From an uncultured Desulfobacter sp. (GTDB lineage: Bacteria > Desulfobacterota > Desulfobacteria > Desulfobacterales > Desulfobacteraceae), in assembly GCF_963664415.1 (NCBI RefSeq), contig NZ_OY761445.1, positions 372,001 to 436,000 of the forward strand: a stretch of DNA of 64,000 nt, written 5' to 3'. The translations under genes were made by a program, and so were the position numbers. Shown piece by piece: positions 17,031 through 25,524 of this stretch. Each line of letters begins with the position of its first letter. Position 1 is the first letter of the stretch. A model generated the notes under the pieces. The model had not been told where the DNA came from. It saw only the letters and a list, made by a program, of their open reading frames with translations, and searched no databases.

Positions 17031-17041
17031 GTTTATGACAT
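17014..17041. repeat. Inverted repeat matching IS4-relic ends, head to head
   Basis: AATGTCATAAAC and GTTTATGACATT face each other across GCTTAA. The outer 10 bases equal the tips of the inverted ends at 12074 and 14543. It truncates the chemoreceptor gene, so it may be the scar of an element of the same family whose interior was lost. Confidence 0.5.
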
Positions 17042-17217
17042 TAGCGTAAGGCTTATTAGTTGGGGGGTTCCCGACGTAGTAATACCAAGGTCCACAAAAC
17101 GGTATAATTTTTCAGAACACCTCCCAGAAAAAAAGCGTTCAATGACAGGAGTAGGGTTGGTAAATTTCATCATGCAGGCATACTTGAATATACCCATTTT
17201 CAAATTGCATCATTTAA

Positions 17218-17757
17218 TTAAAGATACCCCTTGTGCTGCAGATACATGACCACCTTTACAAGCAACGGGATCACAAGAAAAAGCGTAAATATTCTCACCA
17301 AATGAAAAAATGCCACAAACGACCCGTTATGATTTTCGGATTGAGCTAAAATGGCCATGCCCGTCATGCCTCCCGGAGAAAAGCCGAACAGGGCCGTACC
17401 AAAATCCACCAACCCAAGCTTGTTGGCCAGGAACGCCATGCACAAGGCCACCGTCAACAGAACAATGGTGCTTAAAATTGCCATGGGCATTATTTTGAGC
17501 CCCAAAGTCAAAAGGGAGCGGTCAACGGTAACCCCAAGGGTAATGCCCAGCATAATTTGAATGCCTGTGCTTACAGACGACGGCAGAACAATTCCTTTGG
17601 GTAAAAAGAGAACCGTCATCCCAGTGAACAGCATAGACCCTACCACAGCACCACCAGGCACATTAAAGCGTTGTGCCAAAAGGCCCCCAACCGTCCCCAC
17701 CACAATAACCAGCAAGTACCTTTCCATAGCTTCCATCCTGCTAAAATAAATATCCAT
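17218..17757 (-). CDS. AbrB-type membrane protein, half-length
   Basis: A 179-residue integral membrane protein with about five hydrophobic segments. FNVPGGAVVGSMLFTGM, IQIMLGITLGVTVDRS and GFSPGGMTGMAILAQ are typical of one repeat of the AbrB membrane family (often misnamed ammonia monooxygenase), whose usual members have two such repeats and about 350 residues. Here only one unit is present, as is also seen in some shorter members that pair with a second half gene; no second half is seen nearby. Function of the family is poorly known; transport is suspected. Confidence 0.7.
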   Translation of the reverse strand: MDIYFSRMEAMERYLLVIVVGTVGGLLAQRFNVPGGAVVGSMLFTGMTVLFLPKGIVLPSSVSTGIQIMLGITLGVTVDRSLLTLGLKIMPMAILSTIVLLTVALCMAFLANKLGLVDFGTALFGFSPGGMTGMAILAQSENHNGSFVAFFHLVRIFTLFLVIPLLVKVVMYLQHKGYL

Positions 17758-17893
17758 ACCTATATCATGCGTGACCCTAAATCAAGTCATGGCGCAGAGC
17801 AAAGTGCGGAAAGTCTATATAGACCGGTTGATATGACAACACGCCTGGCGGAACTTGAAACCAAGCATGCAGCTTTCACTCGATGATCGAGTT

Positions 17894-19459
17894 TTAGGAT
17901 GCATTATATTTTTTAGTGACAAGGTTCAATTTCTGCATTCTGTAAGTCAACGTTTTTCGAGCTATATTCAACTGTCGGGCTGCCGCTGAAATGTTCCACC
18001 GGCCCGTGCCCGGAAAGCTGGTAGCCCGGAGCGCTTCCAGGTATCTTTCTTTTTCAATTTCGTCATCGGCAGACCTATTGGAAAAAACCTTGTTTGAAAT
18101 CAATGCACCGTCTTGATCATCGAAACGCGCTTTTTCCTGCATTGCTTTATGAAACCAGGGTGGAAAGTGTTCAGGATAAATTTGAAATTGATCACTTATG
18201 GCGGCTGACGCCATAACCGCTTGTTCTAGCTGCCTGACGTTTCCCGGCCAGGAGAAATTTTTCAACATTTCAATGGAATCATCTGCAAGTATTTTTTGCT
18301 TTGTTTCCGGCGTCCTTTTTAGAAAATAGGTCGCCAGAAGTTCTATGTCTTCACGTCGTTGGCGCAATGGAGGAAGACGAATCTCCATTCCGCAAAGTCG
18401 GTAGTACAAATCCTCTCTGAATTTCCCCTGGAGAACCAGGGTATTGAGGTCCTTATTGGTTGCCGCAACAATCCGGACGCTGCATGACACCTCTTTTTCC
18501 GATCCCAAGGGCATAATTTTTTTCTCTTGAATGGCCCTTAGAATTTTTGCCTGGCAGGGAAGACTCATATCTCCAATTTCGTCCAGAAACAAAATGCCGC
18601 CTGATGCAGCGATAAATTTACCTTTACGATTATTGACAGCTCCGCTGAAAGCACCTTTTACATGACCGAACAATTCACTTTCCATAAGCGACTCTGACAC
18701 GGCCGCACAATTCACAGCCAAAAACGGACTCTCTTTTTCTTTTCCTGCCTCATGAACCCGCCTGGCAATCAATTCCTTTCCTGTGCCCGTTTCCCCCAAG
18801 ATCAGCACGGGTATATCCGTACGCCCCGCTTTCAATGCCATCCTCAAAGCGTTTTGAATCCCGGGAGCGATTCCGACAACAACGGTTTTTTCAGGATCAA
18901 TCAATTCCTGTGAGTGTTTCAGCGCCTCCACGTATGAATCTTCTACGGTTCGTGGACTACCTGTCAATGAAAGCGCATATGCATACAGCGCCCCTATAAC
19001 GGAAAGTCTTTCTTTCCATTGTTCAGGGAAAGGACCGCCTGCTTTACGGTTTACTATGTTTATAACACCATAAAGACGCCCTTGCGCCATGATCGGTGCG
19101 GAAATCATGGACTTTGTGTGGAATCCGATAATGTTGTCAAGTCGTTCGCTGTGGCGGGCATCCGCAACCGTCTGGTGAACAGCAATGGTTTTTTGGGATA
19201 GCGCCACAGCACCACTGATTCCCTCCCCTACTTCAAGGAAAAACTTTCCAATTTCAGCCATATCAACATTGGTTCCGTATGCGAGATAAAGCCTTGCCTC
19301 CGGATTAAGTCTCCAGATGGAAGCAGCCTCTGACAAAGATGCGTTTATCAGTATCCGGCAAAGTTTGGCATCATAGTCTTGGTCTCCCGGTATCCCGGAG
19401 CCTGTCTGATTAAAAAAAGAAATAAGCTCTGAAAATGTGTGTTGTTTTGATTTCATCAT
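17894..19459 (-). CDS. Sigma-54-dependent activator with GAF domain
   Basis: A 521-residue enhancer-binding protein. Residues about 25-170 form a GAF sensory domain; residues about 195-425 the AAA+ domain with Walker A GETGTGKE, Walker B GGILFLDEIGD and an arginine-finger region; the C-terminus has a Fis-type helix-turn-helix (ISAAARQLNIARKTLTYRM). The sigma-54-contacting loop reads GAFSGA instead of GAFTGA, a conservative change. There is no receiver domain, so the activity is probably controlled by a small ligand bound to GAF. Divergent from an orphan gene (19833-20804) that has a strong sigma-54 promoter, its likely target. Confidence 0.9.
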   Translation of the reverse strand: MMKSKQHTFSELISFFNQTGSGIPGDQDYDAKLCRILINASLSEAASIWRLNPEARLYLAYGTNVDMAEIGKFFLEVGEGISGAVALSQKTIAVHQTVADARHSERLDNIIGFHTKSMISAPIMAQGRLYGVINIVNRKAGGPFPEQWKERLSVIGALYAYALSLTGSPRTVEDSYVEALKHSQELIDPEKTVVVGIAPGIQNALRMALKAGRTDIPVLILGETGTGKELIARRVHEAGKEKESPFLAVNCAAVSESLMESELFGHVKGAFSGAVNNRKGKFIAASGGILFLDEIGDMSLPCQAKILRAIQEKKIMPLGSEKEVSCSVRIVAATNKDLNTLVLQGKFREDLYYRLCGMEIRLPPLRQRREDIELLATYFLKRTPETKQKILADDSIEMLKNFSWPGNVRQLEQAVMASAAISDQFQIYPEHFPPWFHKAMQEKARFDDQDGALISNKVFSNRSADDEIEKERYLEALRATSFPGTGRWNISAAARQLNIARKTLTYRMQKLNLVTKKYNAS

Positions 19460-19678
19460 ACGGCCCGCCTTTATCGATTCACCCGTACTATAAATTCAAT
19501 GTGTTTTGATTAAACTTATCATTATTCCGTTTTTTTTAAAAGAAAATCGGCAGAGACATTTTTCCAATTTGGCCGGTTTCGCCGAAAATCTCATATGCAA
19601 AACGAACTTTCATTCCAAAAATATGTTAACCATTTAAAATTTAAAATAAATTTTAAGGCAATGGCCATAAAACCGGCG

Positions 19679-19694
19679 TGGCATGGAGATTGCT
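19679..19694 (+). promoter_or_regulatory. Sigma-54 (-24/-12) promoter
   Basis: TGGCATGGAGATTGCT fits the consensus TGGCAY-N5-TTGCW at every fixed position. It points toward the gene at 19833, leaving a leader of about 125 nt, and lies about 220 bp from the start of the divergent sigma-54 activator, the usual arrangement. No clear enhancer dyad was identified upstream. Confidence 0.8.
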
Positions 19695-19832
19695 TTTTGA
19701 ATATTTAGTATCTGAACGAAAACCTGGAAATTTTGCCAAAAACACAGCGACGCCCGGAACGTCAAAACGATTGATGATGCTGCCAAGCGTCTACACAACA
19801 GGTTAGGACAAAGAAAAAAGGAGGATTTGATT

Positions 19833-20804
19833 ATGTGTCGAAATGCAACCAAATCAGTGAATGCCGGAGGTAAAATCAGATATCCGGCATCGAATGACGG
19901 TTTTGAACCTCTGAAAAATGTATTGGTAGATATCTATCTCATCTCTAAAGAGCAAGACGGCTTTTTCAACTTTCTGCGGTTAACGTCTTCGGTTTCATCT
20001 TTTTTTCCCGGGGGCGTGGATGCGCCCTTTGGCAGCACACTCCAGGTTGGCGGACATTTTGGAAAAACGATCCGAGAGAAAGGAGATAATATTTATTACC
20101 GGATATATTATTCACCATACAGCGGCAACCCTGACGCACCTTTCAACCCGGCATCGGCAACGCAAATCAACGCCCCCCTGTTTAACAAAAAGTATATCTT
20201 ACCGACCTACCCAGGGGATGCCGGCGCATGGCATACCCTGTACTTAGGTCCGCATACCGCTGAAGTGAACGGTACGCCGGCACAGGTATACCAGAGGCCT
20301 CCACGTTATGATACGGCATTAGAATACATGCCGTTTCCGAATCTTATGGCCATTTGGGATTCAACGACGACAAACGATGAACAAATCCTCATGTCTATAG
20401 AGGTTTATGAAAAAATCGGTGAAGTCAATGGTGTTCCACAGTTGGCACCGATTGCCCTTGAATCAAATGTCGATACATTCGAATTCCTCCCGCTTGTGAT
20501 CGATAACCGACTGTCGGCACCTAAAATCAATACCTGGCAAACCCGCGTTGCAACGTTCAGCCCCCAGGGGGTCGACTCCGGCTTTTTGCCCGATATCAAT
20601 CCCAACGGCGAAATGGAAGTTTCTGCCGTAGCCGCCAATGGCAATGAATGTCTGATATTGGAATACTGTGTTGAAGACGGCAGCGCTCATCCGCACCTGA
20701 GATATTATAAATTACGTGTAAAATACAGCCCTCGCCAGGTTGAGCCGCCCCCCTGGTTCGAAGCGTTTCCTCGCAGATTTTTACCATCCATTGGGCAGTG
20801 CTGA
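19833..20804 (+). CDS. Orphan protein controlled by a sigma-54 promoter
   Basis: A 323-residue protein I do not recognise. It has no signal peptide or membrane segment; it is rich in aromatic residues and beta-type sequence (ISKEQDGFFNFLRL, GDNIYYRIYYSPYSG, TLYLGPHTAEVNG, ECLILEYCVEDGSAHPH). ATG at 19833 is chosen because AAGGAGG lies 8 nt before it. The C-terminus may be shifted: the +1 frame from about 20740 continues as LADFYHPLGSAEAIEEALIN for some 50 codons. Expression is probably driven by the sigma-54 promoter at 19679 and the adjacent GAF-type activator. Repeat copy D follows about 90 bp downstream. Confidence 0.65.
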   Translation: MCRNATKSVNAGGKIRYPASNDGFEPLKNVLVDIYLISKEQDGFFNFLRLTSSVSSFFPGGVDAPFGSTLQVGGHFGKTIREKGDNIYYRIYYSPYSGNPDAPFNPASATQINAPLFNKKYILPTYPGDAGAWHTLYLGPHTAEVNGTPAQVYQRPPRYDTALEYMPFPNLMAIWDSTTTNDEQILMSIEVYEKIGEVNGVPQLAPIALESNVDTFEFLPLVIDNRLSAPKINTWQTRVATFSPQGVDSGFLPDINPNGEMEVSAVAANGNECLILEYCVEDGSAHPHLRYYKLRVKYSPRQVEPPPWFEAFPRRFLPSIGQC

Positions 20805-20893
20805 AGCCATTGAAGAAGCCTTGATAAATTGGTGGAACGTACATGAGTTTGTCCAGCCATCGATTAGACTTTTCACAGGGTCATCAATATTAA

Positions 20894-20993
20894 TAACGGT
20901 CATGGGCCGACATGGTCTATCAACACCCAGGCTTGACCCACAACAAAATATGAAAGCAGCTTAGCAACTTATCGGTACTTTCATATAAACAGG
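20894..20993 (+). repeat. Intergenic structured repeat, copy D
   Basis: Begins TAACGGTCATGGGCCG and keeps TGGTCTATCAACACCCAGG of hairpin 1. Hairpin 2 is TGAAAG...CTTTCA with the loop TTAGCAACTTATC, close to copy B. Ends CATATAAACAGG. Some pairs of hairpin 1 are lost here (GACCC instead of CGGCCC). Confidence 0.75.
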
Positions 20994-21414
20994 TAAAACA
21001 TTAATACGATCTTCAAACAATTTTGTTGACAAAAAGCAAATTGTAATTTAGGGAAGAAACATCTATTTTTTTTATCAATAAATGGTTCGCCTAAGCATTA
21101 ATAGGGATGCAAACAGAACAAAAAAATGTTATCGCGAGGAGCGATATAGCAATCACTGTGAGCAACATCTTTAGATTTCCCGCTCATTACTATTTTGAAT
21201 ACAAGTCTAAAAAGCTAAAAATTGTATTCGGATGGCATCATACGGATAAAATTTGCTTTTTGACAAGGGAACCATAAAATATTTTTTAAAGGCGTTTGAT
21301 ATAGAACTAAGCACATAACAAGAGACAGAGCTTTCCGATTCAAATGATTTAGTCAGCTATGCTTTGATTTTTTTAAGCAGTAAGCACATCACCACCCACA
21401 AATTTAGGGATATC
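20994..21414. other. Leader region upstream of the FecR-TPR gene
   Basis: About 420 bp, A/T-rich. TTGACA at 21026 could be a -35 box but no matching -10 is evident. CAATTT...AAATTG forms a weak dyad around it. No gene or known riboswitch was recognised. Confidence 0.35.
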
Positions 21415-24400
21415 ATGCGAACAGGCAATAAAAAGAAAAAGCATTGGAAACTGAGCTTGATAACAGCCGGAATATTAATGGCTGTGTTACCGTTAATATC
21501 TACTTCACACGCCGCGCAGCCGTGTGAGCAATGGTCGGGCAAAGCGCTCTCGATTCAGGGAAACGTTGAAGTCAGCCGGGCAGGAGAGGCGCTATGGGAA
21601 CCTATCTCCAGTCAAGATTTTTTTTGTCCGGGCGACCGTGTACGTGTCGGCAAAAATAGCCGCGCAGCTATTCTATTGCCCAATGAGACCCTGCTGCGGC
21701 TTGCCGAAGGCACCTCGCTGACTTTCATTAAAGAGGAGAAAAAAGAAAACGCCTTGCTGGCTCTGCTGGAAGGTGTCATCCACTTTATCAGCCGTACACC
21801 CCGTTCGTTGAATATCAAGACCCCTTTTGTTAATGCCAGCATTGATGGTACCGAATTCGTCCTAAAAGTCGAATCGGATCAAACCAAAATCTGGGTATTC
21901 GAAGGACAGGTGTCCGCCCGCAACGCCCAAGGCACTCTGGTGCTCACCAGTGGTGAAGCTGCCGTTGCACAAAAAGGGAAAGCGCCGGTTCGCAAGCTGG
22001 TTGTAAACCCCAGGGACGAAGTGCAGTGGGCCCTTTACTACCCGCCTGTCATTGATTACCGTTTAGAGAATTACACCACAGGTCCGAATGCACCGATGCT
22101 CCGCAAGGCCCTGACATTATATCGAAAAGGAGATCTGTCCGCGGCATTTGCTTGTCTGGACAGTGTTCCCGAAAATTCGAGAACTGCTCAATATCATGAT
22201 CTGCTGGCAAGTTTTTTCCTGACTGTAGGCCAGATAAATAAGGCGCGTTCCAACTTAGATCAGGCTCTCCTTCTTGATCCGAATGATGGTATTGCCTATG
22301 CACTGCAATCGGTAATTGCAGTGACCCAAAACAGCACAAAAAAAGCACTGGAACTGGCACAAAAGGGCGTTGAGCTGCGTCCCCAGTCACCGGTTCCGCA
22401 AATTGCACTGTCCTATGCCCTTCAGGCCCGGTTTGATATTGAAAAGGCCCAACAAAGCGTGGAACGAGCCGTAGACCTTGCGCCACAAGACGCACTGGCC
22501 TGGGCACGCCTGGTAGAACTGGAACTCTCACTGGGTAATATTGACCGCGCAACCGCTTCTGCCAGCAAAGCCGTTGAACTTGACCCGGACCAAGCGCGGA
22601 CACAAACCGTACTCGGCTTTGCCAACCTGACACAAATCGAAATTGATAAAGCAGAAACGTCTTTCAAACAGGCCATTGATCTCGACCCGGCAGATCCGCT
22701 TCCCCGGCTGGGGCTGGGGCTGGCTAAGATCAGGCAGGGCAATCTTGATGAAGGCACCGAACAGATCGAAACCGCCGCCATCCTGGATCCGGACAATTCT
22801 TTAATCAGGAGTTACCTGGGCAAGGCGTATTATGAACAAAAACGTACAAAGCTTGCGCGTACCGAATTTGCTATTGCCAAAGAGTTGGATCCCAATGATC
22901 CCACACCCTGGTTTTACGATGCGATACTCAAACAGACTGAAAACAGACCGGGTGAAGCCCTGCAGGATATGCAAAAGGCGATTGCGCTCAATGATAACCG
23001 TGCGGTTTACAGATCAAAACTTCTTCTGGATCAGGATCTTGCGGCCCGTTCGGCAAATTTAGCCCGCATATACGAGGATATTGATTTCAAGCGTGTGTCT
23101 TTGAATGAAGCCTTGAAATCGTTAAGCACGGATTGGAGCAATTTTTCCGCCCATCGGTTTCTTGCCGACACCTATTTGGGATCACCCCGCATAAGAATCG
23201 CCAGAGCCAGTGAGCTATTACAATCCCAACTGTTGCAACCGCTGAATATTACACCGATACAGCCCCAACTCGGCGGATCTGACCTGTTTGCCTTTAGCAG
23301 TGCAAGTCCGTTAAGCGCATCATTAAATGAGTATAGTGCGATGTACAATAGCAACAGCATTAACTGGTTATTGAGTGAAACGGCCGGCTCCAATCATACC
23401 AAGGGTGGTAACAACATTGTATCCGGTATACATGATAAAATTTCAGGCAGTATCGGACGGTATCATTTTGAAACAGACGGCTTTCAAGAAAATGATTTCC
23501 TTGAACAAGAAATTTTAACGGGGTATGCGCAATATGCACTAAGTCCCAAATTGAATATTCAGGTTGAATTACGTGACGAAGCAACCAAGGCGGGTGATGT
23601 TCCCTCACGAATCAACAGTTTTCATAAAGAGAACTTAAGGCAACGCATCGACCAGGAGACGGCACGCATCGGCGTTCATTACGAGCCATCGGTTGGCCAG
23701 GATCTTATTTTTTCCGGTTTTTACACCAGATTTGAAGAGCATGATCTGGACTTGGAACCTAATTCTATTTTCCCTGAAGTCTTAATAGACAATTATGAGA
23801 ATGATACAAAATATGATGGCTATCAGATTGAATCCCAATATCTTTTCAATACAACACGAATCAATTGGATCACCGGTATAGGATACATAGACTTAAGTAC
23901 CGACAAATATTCCGTGAATATAACCAGCTTTATAAATCATCCAGATGTGAAATTTCTTCCTCACATCATTTCAAATGAGAATGATGTACATACAAAACAG
24001 TTCAATGGCTATATCTATTCGTTAGCCCAACTCGGGGAAAACCTCATTTCTGTCTTTGGTTTCAGTTTTGACAATTTCGATAATGGTCTTGTTGACAAGG
24101 ATCAATTTAACCCCAAATTCGGACTTCAGTGGACCCCGTTTAACGATATAACAATCCGCACCGCAATTATTCGCGCACTGAAAAGACCTCTCGCTATGAA
24201 TCAGACAATCGAACCGACTCAGGTTGCCGGATTTAATCAACTATTTGACGATAATAATGGTGCACAAATGTGGCGATACGGCATAGCCGTGGATTATAAG
24301 CCAAGTCAAAGACTTTACGGCGGAATTGAATTCTCCTGGCGAAATACGGAGCAACCCATCACACGTGAGAATGCTCTTGTCTACCAGGATCGAGATGAAG

Positions 24401-24846
24401 TGGCGCATTTGGCTTATCTTTATTGGGTGCCTCATAAACTACTTACGCTGAGTTCGGAGTATCGGTTTGACAAGTTCAATCGCGATGACAAGAATATAGG
24501 TGACCCAACAAATCCCAGGAGTCTCGTAACCCACACCGTTCAGTTGGCGGCAAACTATCACCATCCGAAAGGCCTGTTTATAAAAACGGGGGGAATATAT
24601 ATTGATCAACAAGCTGAATTTATAGACAATAGCAGCAACCTTGACAAATTACATGAAGACTTTTTGATATTTAATGCAACCATCGGTTATCGAATACCTA
24701 AAAGAATTGGATCTATTGAGCTGTCAGTCCATAATATTTTTGATAAAAAGATTCGCTATCACAGTACTTATGATGTAAGTGGCCCACAACTGTCACCTTA
24801 CAAACCTGAGCGCCAGTTTTTTCTAAGCGTAAACCTCTCATTTTGA
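21415..24846 (+). CDS. FecR-TPR-outer-membrane beta-barrel fusion protein
   Basis: A 1,143-residue exported protein. Signal peptide (about 1-34, ending SHAAQP), a FecR-type domain at about 45-165 (GDRVRVGKNSRAAILLPNE, PFVNASIDGTEFVLKV, VFEGQVSARNAQGTLVL), a TPR array at about 220-550 with many repeats (for example KALELAQKGVELRPQSPVPQ, and ATASASKAVELDPDQARTQT), and a C-terminal region of about 480 residues resembling a TonB-receptor beta-barrel that ends in the aromatic SVNLSF signature recognised by the outer-membrane assembly machinery. No plug domain or TonB box is seen. ATG at 21415 is preferred because it gives a proper signal peptide. Followed by a small anchored protein and a CHASE2 cyclase, suggesting a cell-envelope sensing system. 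Confidence 0.8.
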   Translation: MRTGNKKKKHWKLSLITAGILMAVLPLISTSHAAQPCEQWSGKALSIQGNVEVSRAGEALWEPISSQDFFCPGDRVRVGKNSRAAILLPNETLLRLAEGTSLTFIKEEKKENALLALLEGVIHFISRTPRSLNIKTPFVNASIDGTEFVLKVESDQTKIWVFEGQVSARNAQGTLVLTSGEAAVAQKGKAPVRKLVVNPRDEVQWALYYPPVIDYRLENYTTGPNAPMLRKALTLYRKGDLSAAFACLDSVPENSRTAQYHDLLASFFLTVGQINKARSNLDQALLLDPNDGIAYALQSVIAVTQNSTKKALELAQKGVELRPQSPVPQIALSYALQARFDIEKAQQSVERAVDLAPQDALAWARLVELELSLGNIDRATASASKAVELDPDQARTQTVLGFANLTQIEIDKAETSFKQAIDLDPADPLPRLGLGLAKIRQGNLDEGTEQIETAAILDPDNSLIRSYLGKAYYEQKRTKLARTEFAIAKELDPNDPTPWFYDAILKQTENRPGEALQDMQKAIALNDNRAVYRSKLLLDQDLAARSANLARIYEDIDFKRVSLNEALKSLSTDWSNFSAHRFLADTYLGSPRIRIARASELLQSQLLQPLNITPIQPQLGGSDLFAFSSASPLSASLNEYSAMYNSNSINWLLSETAGSNHTKGGNNIVSGIHDKISGSIGRYHFETDGFQENDFLEQEILTGYAQYALSPKLNIQVELRDEATKAGDVPSRINSFHKENLRQRIDQETARIGVHYEPSVGQDLIFSGFYTRFEEHDLDLEPNSIFPEVLIDNYENDTKYDGYQIESQYLFNTTRINWITGIGYIDLSTDKYSVNITSFINHPDVKFLPHIISNENDVHTKQFNGYIYSLAQLGENLISVFGFSFDNFDNGLVDKDQFNPKFGLQWTPFNDITIRTAIIRALKRPLAMNQTIEPTQVAGFNQLFDDNNGAQMWRYGIAVDYKPSQRLYGGIEFSWRNTEQPITRENALVYQDRDEVAHLAYLYWVPHKLLTLSSEYRFDKFNRDDKNIGDPTNPRSLVTHTVQLAANYHHPKGLFIKTGGIYIDQQAEFIDNSSNLDKLHEDFLIFNATIGYRIPKRIGSIELSVHNIFDKKIRYHSTYDVSGPQLSPYKPERQFFLSVNLSF

Positions 24847-24901
24847 TATTGAGGTTTGCATTTCCATATTGTGATTAACTTTTTTAACAGGAGGTCAAAA
24901 A

Positions 24902-25492
24902 ATGTTTCATGTAATTTATCTTTTAATTATTATTATTTTAGTAATTGCCCTAATCATCGCATTAAAATTGAAAAAACCGCCTGAGCCGACCAACGCCCAA
25001 CCACAACCACAAGAATCAGGCTCCGTAAGAACACATCTGCTGAATAATGTTGTACTAAGCGCCGGCATTAATTTTGATACTGGGCAACCAATCGTGGTTA
25101 ACACTTTGACCGGAAAAAAAGTTGACCCGTGTGGTACGGTTTCTGTTCCCAAAGAAGAGCAAAGCAACCAACTATCAGAAAGACCTACACCCTGCCAAAC
25201 TGAAACAGCTTGCCAAACAGAACTGAGACGTAATCCCGATGGAGGTTATGAGCTTTATAAAAAAATGGAGGGAGAATATGTTAAAGTTGAAGATTCAAAG
25301 ATAGTTGAGATGGTTTTTGCAACTTGGAAAGGCAGTCAAGGTATGACAATACATTTACCTTCAGGTGGCGAGCAATTCGAAGACGTTCAGACATTAGATG
25401 GGATATGTGACGAGCTCAGGTTTCTTCTGAGTGGAAAAATGAGCGACCCAGCGCGTAAGGAAGCGGAGGCAATGTTATCCATGTGTCCATAG
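24902..25492 (+). CDS. Small membrane-anchored protein of unknown function
   Basis: A 196-residue protein with one N-terminal transmembrane helix (residues about 3-22), a short basic stretch, a proline/glutamine linker, and a soluble domain of about 150 residues. The soluble part has six cysteines, including a CQTETACQTE near-repeat, and no recognised domain. AGGAGG lies 7 nt before the ATG. It is 55 bp downstream of the FecR-TPR gene in the same direction, so probably co-transcribed; it is convergent with the cyclase gene. Confidence 0.6.
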   Translation: MFHVIYLLIIIILVIALIIALKLKKPPEPTNAQPQPQESGSVRTHLLNNVVLSAGINFDTGQPIVVNTLTGKKVDPCGTVSVPKEEQSNQLSERPTPCQTETACQTELRRNPDGGYELYKKMEGEYVKVEDSKIVEMVFATWKGSQGMTIHLPSGGEQFEDVQTLDGICDELRFLLSGKMSDPARKEAEAMLSMCP

Positions 25493-25524
25493 AGAGCCTG
25501 ACCGTGTTAAGTGTTATCCAGGTT

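Noticed and set aside
17833..17886. Short frame MTTRLAELETKHAAFTR resembling the N-terminus of SlyX
   Set aside because: Only 17 residues, no ribosome site and no continuation; too short to call.
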